A stretch of 41,783 nt of DNA, taken from positions 1 through 41,783 of the IMG/VR virus record IMGVR_UViG_3300036835_000701; one strand, given 5' to 3'. The DNA comes from a virus. Positions 12,319 through 19,781 of the stretch are shown here, in pieces. Positions within the stretch are counted from its first letter, which is position 1. Every line of letters begins with the position of its first letter. The notes below the pieces were generated by a model. The model saw only the letters and a list, made by a program, of their open reading frames with translations, ran no database searches and had not been told where the DNA came from. The translations under genes were made by a program, and so were the position numbers.

Positions 12319-12701
12319 CACGCAAGCTGTCGCAGCCCGCGCTCTTTCGCCAGCTCGTCGACGGCGCGCTGACCGAAAAGCAGTGGCAGCGCCAGGTCGA
12401 GGAAGCGCTCGACTTCTTCGGCTACTGGTGGATGCACGTGCCGAGCAACGTCGTCGTGTGTCCGACCTGCCACACCAAGATCTACCGCGGCATCGCCAGA
12501 GGTGTGCCCGACATCTGGGCCATCAAGCCGCCGCACATGCTGTACATCGAATTGAAACGCGAGCGCGGCCAGCTCGACCCCGAACAGAAGCGCGTGGGCG
12601 CCATGCTGCAGGCCTGCGGCCAGCGCTGGATCCACGCGCGTCCGCGCGATCGTGAGCAGCTCCTGAACCTGATCGCGCATCCGGAGATTGCGTCTGTATG
12701 A
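12315..12701 (+). CDS. VRR-NUC domain nuclease
   Basis: A 128-residue protein starting at an ATGA overlap. The VRR-NUC fold is visible at about 55-115: RGVPDIWAI, then LYIELKRERGQLDPEQK and WIHARPRD. This gives the PD-(D/E)XK catalytic set (Asp in GVPD, Glu and Lys in IELK, Gln in the following helix). A CPTC pair before it may bind zinc. Stand-alone phage VRR-NUC proteins are thought to cut branched or flap DNA in replication or recombination. It is coupled to the methyltransferase gene by another ATGA overlap. Confidence 0.85.
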   Translation: MTRKLSQPALFRQLVDGALTEKQWQRQVEEALDFFGYWWMHVPSNVVVCPTCHTKIYRGIARGVPDIWAIKPPHMLYIELKRERGQLDPEQKRVGAMLQACGQRWIHARPRDREQLLNLIAHPEIASV

Positions 12702-13750
12702 CCGACATTGTGCAAATCATGCCGGCTGCCGAATTCGCGGTTGCCGAAAGAGTCATCGCTGCGGGCCTGCAGACATTTGTCGAGGTTGGTCAGGCGCTCA
12801 TCGCCATTCGTGATGGTCACGGCTACCAGCATGCTGGCTATGTGAGTTTCGAGGCGTACTGCCGTGAGCGGTGGCAGATTAGTCGCCCTCAAGCGTATCG
12901 CTTGATGGACGCCGCACAGATTGCCCAGGTGTTGTCTCCAATTGGAGACAACACCTTCACTGAGAGTCAGGCTCGCGAACTTGTTCCGTTGCTGCGTACT
13001 GATCCAGAACTGATCCCGGAGGTATGGCGTGAAGCAATTGAGACAGCCCCCAATGGTCAGATCACCGCCGCACATGTTGCTGAAGTCGTCGAGCGCCATG
13101 CTCGGCCGGTACCAGAACCCGACTCGCGGCCGATGCGCGAAACGCCATTGTTGCGATTTTCGCAAGACTTGCCGACGGCGACGATCGTCTCGCTCATTCT
13201 GCGCGTCTTCTTTCCTGATGCGAAGACAGCACTCGACGTCACATATGGATCCGGTAATTTTTGGGATGGCTCGGCGCATGTTGAAGTCACTGCGCATGAC
13301 CTTGATCCGACACGGGCTCCGCACGGAGTGGTGGACTTTACGGGTCTTCCATATGCCGACGCAGTATGCGATGTAGTGCTCGCCGATCCACCCCACTTGG
13401 CTGATTTGAGTTCCGGCTCAATCATGGCTGAACGCTTCGGGACCTATCCAGATGCTCAACTCGCTGATGCCATTCAGCGTGGTGTGCGCGAAGCGTGGCG
13501 TGTGGCCCGTTTGGGCATCGTGATTAAGGTGACGGATCATGTCCATTCGCAGCGCTATCAGTTGGAATCTGATTGGGTGCGTGCCGCGTTGGACGGACTC
13601 GAGCCCTATGACGTGGTCCATCAAGTTCGTTCAGGGGCACTGATAGATCCGAAGTGGGGCGCACAGATGAGCGCCTACAACAACGGCTCCACCTTCATGA
13701 TCTTTCGCAAAGACGGCCCGCTGCACAGGCCGAGAGGGAGTTTGACGTGA
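12698..13750 (+). CDS. DNA methyltransferase with N-terminal DNA-binding region
   Basis: A 350-residue protein. Residues 15-135 resemble the helical region found in ParB-like phage and plasmid proteins (GYVSFEAYCRERWQISRPQAYRLMDAAQ, then ESQARELVPLL). Residues 155-345 are a class I methyltransferase fold: ALDVTYGSGNFW as the SAM-binding motif at about 178 and ADPPH at 229-233 as the catalytic motif (DPPH rather than DPPY/F). It should methylate adenine N6 or cytosine N4 in DNA. The sequence is visibly less GC-rich than its neighbours, suggesting recent gain. No restriction enzyme partner is present, so it probably protects the phage or marks the origin. Confidence 0.75.
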   Translation: MTDIVQIMPAAEFAVAERVIAAGLQTFVEVGQALIAIRDGHGYQHAGYVSFEAYCRERWQISRPQAYRLMDAAQIAQVLSPIGDNTFTESQARELVPLLRTDPELIPEVWREAIETAPNGQITAAHVAEVVERHARPVPEPDSRPMRETPLLRFSQDLPTATIVSLILRVFFPDAKTALDVTYGSGNFWDGSAHVEVTAHDLDPTRAPHGVVDFTGLPYADAVCDVVLADPPHLADLSSGSIMAERFGTYPDAQLADAIQRGVREAWRVARLGIVIKVTDHVHSQRYQLESDWVRAALDGLEPYDVVHQVRSGALIDPKWGAQMSAYNNGSTFMIFRKDGPLHRPRGSLT

Positions 13751-13959
13751 GTGATCCATTAGCTGGACTCAAGAACAGTCCCGATCTGTGGGCTTTGTTT
13801 TGCCAACAACCGGACCAAGTCCAGCGGGCATATCTCGACTGGTGGATGGAACGTGTCGAGACGCGCGGCGCCCATCGTGATTGTCTTGAACCATTTCTGG
13901 CCGGCTATGCGGCTCGTGACCGAGTCCTCACGCGACGGCCAGTTGCCAGTCATCGGTGA
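13747..13959 (+). CDS. Small hypothetical early protein
   Basis: A 70-residue protein from GTG 13747 in a GTGA overlap with the methyltransferase gene. It is helical and Trp-rich (DLWALFCQQPDQ, LDWWMERVE). No known domain. It shares a GTGA overlap with the SWIM gene. Confidence 0.55.
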   Translation: MSDPLAGLKNSPDLWALFCQQPDQVQRAYLDWWMERVETRGAHRDCLEPFLAGYAARDRVLTRRPVASHR

Positions 13960-14264
13960 GCAAGCTGACGCGCGAGCAGCGCGCCGACGTGCATTACGCG
14001 CGTCGTGCCCAGTGGCTGCACGTCACGTTGCGACGGCAGGGCACGCGGGCCTTCGGCATCGCCTCGCTGTCCGAGCCCCATCGCTTCTACGTGTGCGACG
14101 GGCAGGCGTGTAGCTGTCCCGATTACCGCTTCCACGGGCTCGCCAGCGTGCGTATCGGTCACGCGGGCGTGCATCAGCCGTGTTCGCACGTGCTGGCTGT
14201 GCAGCGCGTCCTGGAGGCCTCTCCGGCCCTACCGTCTGAAAGGCTGAATTCCCCATGGCCGTAG
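13956..14264 (+). CDS. SWIM-type zinc-finger protein
   Basis: A 102-residue protein starting with GTG in a GTGA overlap. It carries the CXCX(n)CXH pattern of SWIM zinc fingers: ACSCPDYRF at about residue 52 and QPCSHVLAV at about 75. SWIM modules bind DNA or protein and occur in recombination-linked proteins. It is short, with little outside the finger. Next to replication genes it may assist DNA metabolism. Confidence 0.7.
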   Translation: MSKLTREQRADVHYARRAQWLHVTLRRQGTRAFGIASLSEPHRFYVCDGQACSCPDYRFHGLASVRIGHAGVHQPCSHVLAVQRVLEASPALPSERLNSPWP

Positions 14265-14428
14265 CGCCGCACTACCACCGTTGCAAGGCCTGCAATAAAC
14301 GCATGGACCACGGCTGTATCGACGCCTCGTGTCGCGAGGGTCTGCAGTGGGTCATCCTGTGCCTGCGCTGCTACGAGGCCCTGTCCGAAGAGTTGAGCGA
14401 AGCCGAAGCATTCGGGAAATACGGATGA
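14255..14428 (+). CDS. Small zinc-ribbon protein
   Basis: A 57-residue protein starting at ATG 14255, overlapping the SWIM gene by 10 bases. It has CKAC near residue 10, CIDASC near 20 and CLRC near 38, so one or two zinc-binding sites are likely. The tail is acidic. The function is unknown. Confidence 0.55.
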   Translation: MAVAPHYHRCKACNKRMDHGCIDASCREGLQWVILCLRCYEALSEELSEAEAFGKYG

Positions 14429-14485
14429 AAGGGTTATCCGTCGTTCAGGCCGCGGTCGCAGAGCCGTAGAGAGCATCGAGTCACT

Positions 14486-15151
14486 ATGCCCATGCGAGAT
14501 CCGAGCGCCGGTGGTGGCCTGGCCATCCCGAGCGAGATTCGAGTCAACGAGATGTACATCGGCACGCTCGTCGAGGTGGAGTCGCGCGAGTACACCGGCA
14601 CGCCGCACTACAACAAGGACGGCACGGTCAAACAGGAGATGTCGATCGTCTGGAAGTTCGAGCTGCGCGAGCACGCCAACCTGCACAAGATCCTGCAGGA
14701 CGACGGCACGCCGTATCTGCAGTGGCGCTTCACGTCGGACGCGACGGGCCAGGGATCGCTGGCGCGGCCGATCATGGAAGCGCTCGCCGGACGGGCGGTG
14801 TCCGATGCGGAGGTGGCCAAGCTGCTGGCGGCCGACCCCGACCACATGCCGACGAAGCTGTACGGCAAGTCGTGCCTGGTGGTCATCGGCAGCTACACGC
14901 GCAGCAATGGCCAGGAAGGCCTGGGCATCACCCAGACGCTGCCGCTGTCCGCCTCCGACAAGGCGCGTCTGCAGCAGGTCCTGGCGCAAGAGAAGGCGTC
15001 TGACCTGCCGTGGGACGCGGAGGTGGGTCCCCAGATGGGCGCCGCCGCGGCGCGACCGGCCCAGCAATTCACGGCGCAGGGTCAGCCCGCACGCCAGCAG
15101 CAGCCCGCGGCTGTGGCAGCGCAGGAGGACGACGACGACGTGCCCTTCTAA
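14486..15151 (+). CDS. SSB-like single-stranded DNA-binding protein
   Basis: A 221-residue protein from ATG 14486. The N-terminal 150 residues are beta-rich (MYIGTLVEVESREY, SIVWKFELREH, KSCLVVIGSYTR) in keeping with an OB-type domain. A Gln/Ala-rich linker leads to an acidic tip EDDDDVPF, the form used by bacterial SSB to recruit primase, helicase and repair proteins. The tip and the adjoining primase-helicase gene support the assignment; the OB fold itself is not a clear family match. Confidence 0.65.
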   Translation: MPMRDPSAGGGLAIPSEIRVNEMYIGTLVEVESREYTGTPHYNKDGTVKQEMSIVWKFELREHANLHKILQDDGTPYLQWRFTSDATGQGSLARPIMEALAGRAVSDAEVAKLLAADPDHMPTKLYGKSCLVVIGSYTRSNGQEGLGITQTLPLSASDKARLQQVLAQEKASDLPWDAEVGPQMGAAAARPAQQFTAQGQPARQQQPAAVAAQEDDDDVPF

Positions 15152-15161
15152 CTAGCCAGGT

Positions 15162-15184
15162 GCTCCCGTTTGATCCACGGGAGC
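15162..15184 (+). terminator. 8-bp perfect hairpin between SSB-like and primase-helicase genes
   Basis: GCTCCCGT (15162-15169) and ACGGGAGC (15177-15184) enclose a 7-base loop and are followed by CCGTTCTTGT. The U content is modest, so it may cause partial termination, lowering primase-helicase relative to SSB, or stabilise the upstream mRNA. Confidence 0.5.
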
Positions 15185-15217
15185 CCGTTCTTGTGACGTC
15201 GAGGTGGACGGGTAGCC

Positions 15218-17182
15218 GTGGTCGACACAACCATTGCGCACACGCGGTATGTCACGGCGGTTTTTGAATCTCGGCACGCGATCGAGCCGCAACACTACGA
15301 GCTGACGTGGGACGAGCTCGCGACCGGGCTGTCTACACACCGCGTGTACGCCTCCAAACACGCCGCCTGGCTCTGGTCGCCGACGCTGTATCGCGCGGGC
15401 GCCACGCGTGGACGCGAGGGTGTCGAGTCGATCAGTCTGCTGGTGGCCGACATCGACGACGGCACGCCGGTCGAGACGCTGCGCTTCTGGCTGCGCACGC
15501 AGGCGGCGCACGTCATCGTCTCGACCTGGTCGCACACGCCCGAGGTGCCGCACTTGCGTGTGATCGTGCCGTTGCTGCGACCGATTCCGGCCGCGCAGTA
15601 CGACGAGGTGTGGCGTCGCTTCAACGCGCACGTGTTCCACGCGCACATCGATCCGAGCACCAAGGATTGCTCGAGGATGTTCTACGCGCCGGGCTGTTCG
15701 GTCACCAATCAGCCGTACGCGTTTGCCGAACGCTTCGACGACGCGCCGCCACTGGACTGGACGACGCTGCCGGCGGTGGCGGACCCCATCGGTGGCGTCT
15801 CGTTCGAACGACTGGTGACCGATACCGCGGCGCGGACAGAGCTCGAGCGGCGCGCGCGCTCGTTCTTGAGCAAGTGGTATCGCGACCTGGCCGGCATGCC
15901 GCCCGCCTCGGGCCGCCACAACGCGCTGCTGGCCAAGGCGCGCGCCGCGGGTGGGCTGATCGCCACGGGGCTGCTCAGCGAGCGCGAGGCGTACGAGGTG
16001 CTGCTGGCCGCGTGCGAGGCCAACGGGCTGCTGAGCGACCCCGGCGGGGCGGCCGAGAAGACGCTGCGCGACGGGCTCGAGCATGGCGCGGCGGCCCCCT
16101 GGACACCCGATTCGCTGCCCGACACGCCTGCCTGGCGCGCGCGTCTCGAGGGTCCCCGGATGGGCTCAAAAAAACCTGTCTCTGTACCGGTCCCCTTAAG
16201 GGAAATACAAGATACAAGTTCTTTTGAGCTGTTTGAGACTGCCCGTCAGGTGGCCGAGCAAGCGCTCCCGCGGGTGGCCTGGATCGTCCGTCCGTGGATT
16301 GCCGAGGGTGGGTTGACGGAGGTCGACGGCAAGGTCAAACAGGCGGGCAAGACGACGTGGCTGCTGGCGCTGATCCGCTGTGTGCTGGACGGGGAAGCGT
16401 TCATGGGCCAGGACACGCTGCAGACGCCGGTGGTGCTGTTGAGCGAGCAGAACCCGCGGTCGCTGCAGCAAGCGCTGTTCCGGGCGGGCCTGGAGGCGCA
16501 CGACGACCTGCACATTCTGTTCTGGCACAAGGTCCGCGATCAGAAGTGGGACCACGTGGTCGACCTGGCGGCCGCGAAGTGCCAGGAGATTGGTGCGCGG
16601 CTGCTGGCGGTCGACACGCTGGGTCAGTTCGTTGGTCTGCGGGGCGACTCGGAGAACAACTCGGGCGACGCGCTGGCGTCGATGCAGCCGTTGCAGGCGG
16701 CGATCGCGCGTGACGGCATCGCGGTCGTCTTCAATCGCCACGAGCGCAAGAGTGGTGGGGAGGTGGGTGATTCGGGGCGCGGCTCGAGCGCGTTCGCCGG
16801 CGCGGTGGACATCATTCTGTCCTTGCGTCGAGCGGGTCAGGAATTGCGACCGACGGCGCGCCACCTGCACGCGCTGTCGCGTTTCGACGAGACGCCACAG
16901 CGCACGGTCATCGAGCTGCAAGGCATGCGCTACGTGGTGCTGGGCAGCGAGGAGCGCGTGCTGGCCGGACAGGCCGAGGAGGCCATCCTGGCAGCGCTTG
17001 GCGCCACGGATGAGGGGCTCACGGCGGACGAACTGATCGAAGAGACGACGCTGCATCGGACGGAGCTGTACACCGCGCTCAAGGTCTTACGCGCGAGTGG
17101 TCGCATCCGACGCACGGGCAGCGGCGGCCGCGGCAACAAGTTCCGCTACTTCGTCGCGCACGACGATGACGACGCAGTTTGA
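15218..17182 (+). CDS. Primase-helicase (RepA-like ATPase fused to primase-type domain)
   Basis: A 654-residue protein starting with GTG at 15218. The N-terminal 180 residues carry LLVADIDDG (metal-binding acidic pair) and HVIVSTWSHTPEVPHLRVIVPL, a pattern seen in primase-polymerase type domains of phages and plasmids. A helical part follows (to about 300). The C-terminal half is a RecA-fold ATPase of the RepA/AAA_25 type: KQAGKTTWLLAL as a degenerate Walker A near 375, LLAVDTLGQF as Walker B near 462, and FNRHERKSGG. The end is a winged-helix segment (DEGLTADELIEET). It would unwind the origin and prime synthesis for the host polymerase. No phage polymerase gene was seen. Confidence 0.8.
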   Translation: MVDTTIAHTRYVTAVFESRHAIEPQHYELTWDELATGLSTHRVYASKHAAWLWSPTLYRAGATRGREGVESISLLVADIDDGTPVETLRFWLRTQAAHVIVSTWSHTPEVPHLRVIVPLLRPIPAAQYDEVWRRFNAHVFHAHIDPSTKDCSRMFYAPGCSVTNQPYAFAERFDDAPPLDWTTLPAVADPIGGVSFERLVTDTAARTELERRARSFLSKWYRDLAGMPPASGRHNALLAKARAAGGLIATGLLSEREAYEVLLAACEANGLLSDPGGAAEKTLRDGLEHGAAAPWTPDSLPDTPAWRARLEGPRMGSKKPVSVPVPLREIQDTSSFELFETARQVAEQALPRVAWIVRPWIAEGGLTEVDGKVKQAGKTTWLLALIRCVLDGEAFMGQDTLQTPVVLLSEQNPRSLQQALFRAGLEAHDDLHILFWHKVRDQKWDHVVDLAAAKCQEIGARLLAVDTLGQFVGLRGDSENNSGDALASMQPLQAAIARDGIAVVFNRHERKSGGEVGDSGRGSSAFAGAVDIILSLRRAGQELRPTARHLHALSRFDETPQRTVIELQGMRYVVLGSEERVLAGQAEEAILAALGATDEGLTADELIEETTLHRTELYTALKVLRASGRIRRTGSGGRGNKFRYFVAHDDDDAV

Positions 17183-17426
17183 GCTGGTGTACGCCGAGAT
17201 TCGGCAGCTCGGCCGCGACATGGTGCGTCTCGAGGCGTGGGCCGCCGAAGCGGCTGCGCGCCGCAGGTGGATGCGCGTGGGCGAGATCAACGCGGAGCGC
17301 GACCAGGCGCGCGAGCGGCGTTCGCAGTTGATGCGCGAGGTGTGGGAGCCGCGCCGCAGGCGTCCTCCAGGAGGGACGGTCTCAGAGGTGGTCGAGCCGC
17401 GGACCGCGGCCCTACGCGCGTGCTAG
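17166..17426 (+). CDS. Small charged coiled-coil protein
   Basis: An 86-residue protein from ATG 17166, overlapping the primase-helicase end by 17 bases. It is almost all helix, with a heptad-like pattern (AEIRQLGRDMVRLEAWAAEA) and many Arg/Glu, and a loose C-terminus. No family match. As the last plus-strand gene before a convergent cassette it could be a replication accessory protein. Confidence 0.5.
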   Translation: MTTQFELVYAEIRQLGRDMVRLEAWAAEAAARRRWMRVGEINAERDQARERRSQLMREVWEPRRRRPPGGTVSEVVEPRTAALRAC

Positions 17427-17483
17427 AGCGATTTCAGGGCACGTGCGCGTCCGGCCGCTTCGAGTGCCAGTGAGCGTGTGACG

Positions 17484-17654
17484 CTATGGCCGTCCGAGCC
17501 AGTTGCCGAAGTCGCACAGTGCCGGCCAGACGAGGTGGCGCACCACGGCGTAGAGGGTGACGCCGACGAACAGCGCGACGACGAGCAGCCAGGTGGAGCT
17601 CAGGATCAGCGACGGAAGGATCATTAGCCAGTTCAGAATGTCGAGGGGGCTCAT
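17484..17654 (-). CDS. Small two-helix membrane protein
   Basis: A 56-residue protein from ATG 17654 (MSPLDILNWLMILPS) to TAG at 17484. Hydrophobic segments at about 5-19 and 22-38 are joined by a short turn. It lies 11 bases after the Xre-type gene and is the last gene of the minus-strand cassette. The function is unknown; membrane proteins expressed from lysogens often alter superinfection. Confidence 0.5.
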   Translation of the reverse strand: MSPLDILNWLMILPSLILSSTWLLVVALFVGVTLYAVVRHLVWPALCDFGNWLGRP

Positions 17655-17665
17655 GTTCGGGTGCC

Positions 17666-17929
17666 TCAGAGGATGGAGAACGCGGCCGCCGGGCGCTCGG
17701 GCTCGGCAGCGCTGTCAGAAAAAGGTGGTTCGCTGAGCTGACGCTCGAGTTCGCGCAGGGCCAGCCACAGGAACGCTGGCATAGCGCGCGTGCCGCTTTC
17801 CCAGCGCTGGACGGTGAGCCACGTGACGCCGAGATAGCCGGCCAGTCTGGCCTGGGACAGGCCTTGCAGCATGCGCCAGCGGCGCAGGTCGGCGCGCGTC
17901 TCCTCGGGCGTGGTGGGCAGCATGGTCAT
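17666..17929 (-). CDS. Xre-family helix-turn-helix regulator
   Basis: An 87-residue protein. Residues 12-65 are a classical Cro/CI-type helix-turn-helix: LRRWRMLQGLSQARLAGYLG, then VTWLTVQRWESGTRAMP. This is the Xre pattern with the QxxLAxxLGVxxxTVxRWExGxR recognition layout. It lacks a C-terminal oligomerisation or peptidase domain, so it resembles Cro-size regulators. It may control its own cassette through the palindrome at 19239-19251. The start could be ATG 17929 or ATG 17923. Confidence 0.8.
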   Translation of the reverse strand: MTMLPTTPEETRADLRRWRMLQGLSQARLAGYLGVTWLTVQRWESGTRAMPAFLWLALRELERQLSEPPFSDSAAEPERPAAAFSIL

Positions 17930-17981
17930 GGCTGCCCGCCGCGGCGGGAATGTTCACCGCCCGGTCCGGCTGGCGGGGCGG

Positions 17982-18179
17982 TCATGGCTGCGTGTCGACG
18001 GGGATGACGGTGTGCGCCAGGACCATGACGCCGCTGCCGTCCGGTTTGCTGCAGATGAGTGCCGGCTCGACGCGGAGCACGGTCAGCATGGTCTCTGAGC
18101 CATCGAGGATGCACTGCACGGTCTGACCCGGCCGCAGCACGGCCGGATCGATGTACGCGGGTAACTCAATGCTGGTCAT
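17982..18179 (-). CDS. Small hypothetical beta-rich protein
   Basis: A 65-residue protein (MTSIELPAYIDPAVLRPGQT) with alternating strand-like segments (VQCILDGSETMLTVLRVEPALI) and no membrane part. The start is fixed by an ATGA overlap with the gene before it. The function is not recognised. Confidence 0.5.
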   Translation of the reverse strand: MTSIELPAYIDPAVLRPGQTVQCILDGSETMLTVLRVEPALICSKPDGSGVMVLAHTVIPVDTQP

Positions 18180-18337
18180 GGCTGGGTGCCTTCGATCTTC
18201 TGGCGCAGGTCAACGATGAGCGCCAGCATGCTGAACAGTGCGTTTTCGATAGGTTCGTTATCGATGGCCAGTATCTGGCGACGGATGTCGCGCTCGAGTT
18301 CGCGCACAGTGCCGGGGCTCAACGCGGTGATAGTCAT
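18176..18337 (-). CDS. Small helical hypothetical protein
   Basis: A 53-residue protein (MTITALSPGTVRELERDIRR), mostly helical, with ATGA overlap to the following gene and one-base overlap (TGATG) with the GP88 gene. The function is unknown. The tight overlaps show that these minus-strand genes are a single transcript. Confidence 0.5.
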   Translation of the reverse strand: MTITALSPGTVRELERDIRRQILAIDNEPIENALFSMLALIVDLRQKIEGTQP

Positions 18338-19227
18338 CACCGTACCCCTGCCGGCACGGTGAGGTTGTGTGCCTCAACGATAGCCCGGGCATCCTCGAGA
18401 TTGATGACGAAACCGGACGTGTCGCGCTTGCCGCGACCCTTGGCAGCCAAACCTACGATGACGCCGGCCGGGTCAAGGAAGCGAAGGTCATCGTTGTCGC
18501 CGTCGACGACCGTCAGACCCTGATACAACACCGGCAGTTGGTGAGGCTTGACCGCAAAGACAGCCGCGACATTCCCGCCGGCCGACAGTACGCGCTCTAC
18601 GTCGGCATGGTTCGATTCTGCACGCGAGAACGTCAGCGAATAGTTGGCCGGATGTGCACCGGCGGCATTGGCGATCGCCCGCCCGGCGTGCTTCGTGTAG
18701 TCGTAGAACATGATGTCCGGGAAGGTCTCCAGCACGGTCCGGCCATCGTTGAGGCGCAGCGTCTCCCACGGTAGATCCGACGTGCCATTCAGGCGTACGA
18801 CCGGAATCAGACCGTTCCGACGTGCTCGCCGGATGTGCGTCTCAATCGCGCGAACGAGCAAGATGTTGAACAGCCGGCGATTGAGAAAGAACAGACGTGT
18901 GCGGGCAATCCTCGCACGTTGAATATCGTTGAGCCCGGCAGCGTCAAGCGCGATCCCGCCGTGACCTGCCGTGTTCAAGCACGCGGCTTTGCAACCGGCA
19001 GTCGCATACTGACACACGTTGTAGCCCGACAGCTCAGCCGGCGCAAAGTGCAGAATCGCCGTCGAATAGCCTCGCGCGCGACCCTTCTTCGTCTTCGGAT
19101 TGTACCCGTCCGGGGTCAAAAGCTCGACGAAGCCAAACTGTCGATAGCCAGCCTTGCCAGCCAGAATGTCCGTGGCGACAACGATCGCCATGTCTTCAGC
19201 GCTCAGCGCTGTGTGTGTGGGTGCCAT
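18337..19227 (-). CDS. GP88-family phage protein
   Basis: A 296-residue protein starting at ATG 19227 (MAPTHTALSAED). It matches the phage gene product 88 family: GYNVCQYATAGCKAACLNTAGHGG (C72, C79, C83), RRLFNILLVRAIETHIRRA, PVVRLNGTSDLPWE, FYDYTKHAGR and YSLTFSRAESN. The conserved cysteine cluster and barrel-like strands suggest an iron-sulfur or radical-SAM-like enzyme; no function is established. An ATG 12 codons earlier would overlap the promoter, so 19227 is chosen. It leads a five-gene minus-strand cassette set between the replication and packaging modules. Confidence 0.8.
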   Translation of the reverse strand: MAPTHTALSAEDMAIVVATDILAGKAGYRQFGFVELLTPDGYNPKTKKGRARGYSTAILHFAPAELSGYNVCQYATAGCKAACLNTAGHGGIALDAAGLNDIQRARIARTRLFFLNRRLFNILLVRAIETHIRRARRNGLIPVVRLNGTSDLPWETLRLNDGRTVLETFPDIMFYDYTKHAGRAIANAAGAHPANYSLTFSRAESNHADVERVLSAGGNVAAVFAVKPHQLPVLYQGLTVVDGDNDDLRFLDPAGVIVGLAAKGRGKRDTSGFVINLEDARAIVEAHNLTVPAGVR

Positions 19228-19234
19228 GCCAGGC

Positions 19235-19263
19235 ACTATATCCAATGGATAGGTAGCGTGCAA
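19235..19263 (-). promoter_or_regulatory. Leaderless promoter with internal palindromic operator
   Basis: On the minus strand TTGCAC (19258-19263) and TATAGT (19235-19240) are spaced by exactly 17 bases. Only seven bases separate the -10 from the ATG of the GP88 gene (19227), so the mRNA would have little or no 5' leader; no ribosome site is present. The perfect palindrome TATCCA-A-TGGATA (19239-19251) lies over the -10 and spacer, where a repressor would block polymerase. Confidence 0.65.
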
Positions 19264-19295
19264 GTGTTTCCGGCGTTGAGCCGCGGTTGCGTAGA

Positions 19296-19781
19296 ATGGC
19301 GCTCACCGTGAGCGACCAGCTGCCGGCCGAGCGTAAGTCACGAAAAGGTCTCCCCCGAGGTCACGTCCGGTCTACGGCTGCACAGTCAGTACAGGCTAAG
19401 CACGCGTTCCTTGAGTGCTATGCGCAATGGGCCAACATTTCGTACGCGTGCGAAATGGCGAAAGTAGCACGCCAGAACATTTATTACTGGCAAGAACATG
19501 ATCCGGAATTCAGTGCTGCATTTCACCGGGCGGAGTCCGCTGCAACAGAACGCTTGGAACGTGAAGCCTGGCGACGTGCAACCGAGGGTACTCCGTACGA
19601 GCGTACGAGTTACTGGCACGGAGAGCCAGTCGGAACGGATCGTAAGATTGAGTACTCCGACCAATTAATGATGCTCTTACTCCGCGCCAGACGACCGGAC
19701 CTCTACAGAGAGAAAGTGGATGTTGCGGTCTCTCAGGTCGTCAAAACTATTGCCGGAGTAGATCCGGCATCCGTGTTGTAG
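19296..19781 (+). CDS. terS: Terminase small subunit
   Basis: A 161-residue protein from ATG 19296; TTG 19287 and GTG 19308 are in frame. The N-terminal helix-turn-helix (FLECYAQWANISYACEMAKVARQNIYYWQ) is typical of small terminase subunits that bind the packaging site. It is followed by FSAAFHRAESAATERLEREAWRRATEG and SDQLMMLLLRARRPDLYREK, seen in many phage TerS. The gene is more A/T-rich than the head genes. TerL follows, after an unusually long gap. Confidence 0.85.
   Translation: MALTVSDQLPAERKSRKGLPRGHVRSTAAQSVQAKHAFLECYAQWANISYACEMAKVARQNIYYWQEHDPEFSAAFHRAESAATERLEREAWRRATEGTPYERTSYWHGEPVGTDRKIEYSDQLMMLLLRARRPDLYREKVDVAVSQVVKTIAGVDPASVL

Noticed and set aside
17424-17483. Terminator between the convergent early operon and the minus-strand cassette
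   Set aside because: Only a 5-bp CGTGC/GCACG pairing with no U tract was found; too weak to list.
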